5,334 bases of DNA from an uncultured Oscillibacter sp. Lineage in GTDB: Bacteria; Bacillota; Clostridia; Oscillospirales; Oscillospiraceae. The translations under genes and the position numbers were made by a program. How positions within the stretch are numbered: position 1 is the stretch's first letter; each line of letters opens with the position of its first letter. Below are positions 4,421-5,334 of this stretch, piece after piece. The notes below the pieces were generated by a model. That model had not been told where the DNA came from and made no database searches. It saw only the letters and a program-made list of their open reading frames with translations. The stretch is taken from assembly GCA_902490355.1 (NCBI GenBank), contig CABUDN010000153.1:1-5334 (forward strand), read 5' to 3'.

Positions 4421-5334
4421 TTAAAGGTTGGGCTCCAAAGGCTGCACAGACGTGTGAATCCGCGCAGGAGAATGGGGGAACTGGCGGAAAAAGGAACGAA
4501 CGATTCTCTGGCAGACTTTACAGCTGTTTTCATAATTGGCATTGGGCAGCATCAAAATGTACTGGGAGATGCTGCACCGGGAGACAATGTCCCCCCTGCG
4601 CAGGCTGGAACGGATGACTTCCAGCAGGTTGTCCATGGCGCAGTCCAAGCTTCGGCGGGGAAGTGCGCGGGTTCCCTCTCCTTCAATGCTCAATAAAGCA
4701 ATATGGATGGCGGCACCGCTGCGGGCCACAGACCGGGCTTCAGCGTGGTAAATTGCCTTAAAGAAATCGTAGTCGCACACCAAAGCGCCCGCAGGTCCCG
4801 AAGCCTCCCGCAGTTGTTCCTGTACGGTGTCGGCGGGAATGACGAGATGGTTCCCAGTGCGCATGGCTTCCCGGTAAAGGGTGCGGCTTTCTTCCGAGGG
4901 CATGATGCCGAAATTGGAAAGCAGCAGCTGGCTCATGTCTTCATATACCTGTGCGGCCTCCGCCTGACGGCCCAGAGTCAAAAGTCCGCGCATAAGATGC
5001 TGGTAAAGCGCTTCCTGATAGGGCTCCAAAGCGATGGCACTGCGGCACAGTGCAACCAGTTCCTCATAACGCTGGCGTTCATCCAGCAAAGGAATGGACT
5101 CCAGAACGGTCCGAATATAGAGATTGTGATAATATGCGCTGATGGGAACAACCCAGGGTTCTGAAGAAAGCCTGGGCAGAAAATCTCCCGTATAAAGAGC
5201 CTGGGCTTTTTGATAATACGCTAGCCGGGCATCCCCTTCCGCCTCCGCACCGGCTTTGCACAGTGCATCAAATTCCTCTGTCGGTGTTCCTCTGACTTTG
5301 CTGAGGCTGACTCCCGAGCATGAACTGGCTGTCA
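4421..5334 (-). CDS. BTAD-domain (SARP-like) transcriptional regulator with degenerate GGDEF-like tail, partial
   Basis: The frame is open to the right edge of the window, so only the C-terminal 303 residues are seen and the N-terminal winged helix-turn-helix expected in this family would lie beyond it. Numbering from the edge, residues 19-157 form a bacterial transcriptional activator (BTAD) domain of TPR-like helices. The markers are LYTGDFLP (46-53), Trp60-Val61, LEPYQEALYQHLMRGLLTLG (102-121), RQAEAAQVYEDM and FGIMPSEESRTLY. Residues 182-290 resemble a GGDEF fold: DIVSRCSISQYILMLP aligns with the GGDEF-strand pattern, but the catalytic GGDEF residues are replaced by SISQY (254-258), so cyclase activity is not expected. 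The tail may be a sensor or dimerisation module. An internal TTG at 5087-5089 could be miscalled as the start, but continuous BTAD homology upstream rejects it. The gene converges on uraA and its target is unknown. Confidence 0.85.
   Translation of the reverse strand, partial: TASSCSGVSLSKVRGTPTEEFDALCKAGAEAEGDARLAYYQKAQALYTGDFLPRLSSEPWVVPISAYYHNLYIRTVLESIPLLDERQRYEELVALCRSAIALEPYQEALYQHLMRGLLTLGRQAEAAQVYEDMSQLLLSNFGIMPSEESRTLYREAMRTGNHLVIPADTVQEQLREASGPAGALVCDYDFFKAIYHAEARSVARSGAAIHIALLSIEGEGTRALPRRSLDCAMDNLLEVIRSSLRRGDIVSRCSISQYILMLPNANYENSCKVCQRIVRSFFRQFPHSPARIHTSVQPLEPNL

Noticed and set aside
2749..4542. 597-codon open frame on the minus strand opposite uraA
   Set aside because: It is antisense to a clear permease gene. 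The translation is His/Gly/Gln-rich with no recognisable domain, and the frame runs across the shared terminator and into the convergent gene. It is a codon-bias shadow.
1..5334. CRISPR array, tRNA or rRNA genes, insertion sequences, prophage or defence genes
   Set aside because: No regularly spaced repeats, tRNA-like cloverleafs, transposase motifs, terminal inverted repeats or defence domains were seen on either strand.

Overview
The window reads as ordinary chromosomal DNA of a fairly GC-rich anaerobic Firmicute, most likely a Clostridia/Oscillospiraceae gut bacterium. This rests on strong Shine-Dalgarno sequences, TATAAT-type promoters, a DUF3783 protein and a UraA-type permease in a Firmicute style, and a BTAD regulator. 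The lineage is inferred from these features, not from a search.

Layout. (1) 1-203: upstream region with a good sigma-A promoter (116-145) for a LacI/GalR-family repressor (204-1220), closed by a perfect-stem terminator (1224-1255). (2) 1367-2681: a compact three-gene operon encoding a NUDIX hydrolase of the 8-oxo-dGTP diphosphatase type, a small DUF3783 protein, and a DUF523 (TudS/thiouracil-desulfurase-like) protein. The last stop codon lies inside the closing terminator (2678-2705). (3) 2754-4341: a separate unit for a UraA/NCS2 uracil permease. Its promoter is followed by a 21-codon leader ORF missing from routine gene calls, then an intrinsic terminator that starts at the base after the leader stop codon, then the permease with its own ribosome binding site. 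(4) 4368-4399: a 14-bp perfect hairpin shared by convergent genes. (5) 4421-5334, minus strand: the C-terminal 303 residues of a BTAD/SARP-type regulator with a degenerate GGDEF-like tail, cut by the window edge.

The most interesting element is the uraA leader (about 2788-2937). A U-rich tract (2848-2862) lies inside a well-translated leader ORF whose stop abuts the terminator. This matches the architecture of the UTP-sensing, translation-coupled attenuators of enterobacterial pyrBI and pyrE, and I see no PyrR-type antiterminator. The proposed logic is that low UTP makes RNA polymerase pause in the U-tract, the ribosome catches up and blocks the terminator, and the permease is expressed. The upstream DUF523 gene could feed the same pyrimidine pool by desulfurising thiouracil, although it belongs to a different transcript. 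The LacI repressor and the BTAD regulator have no identifiable targets in the window.
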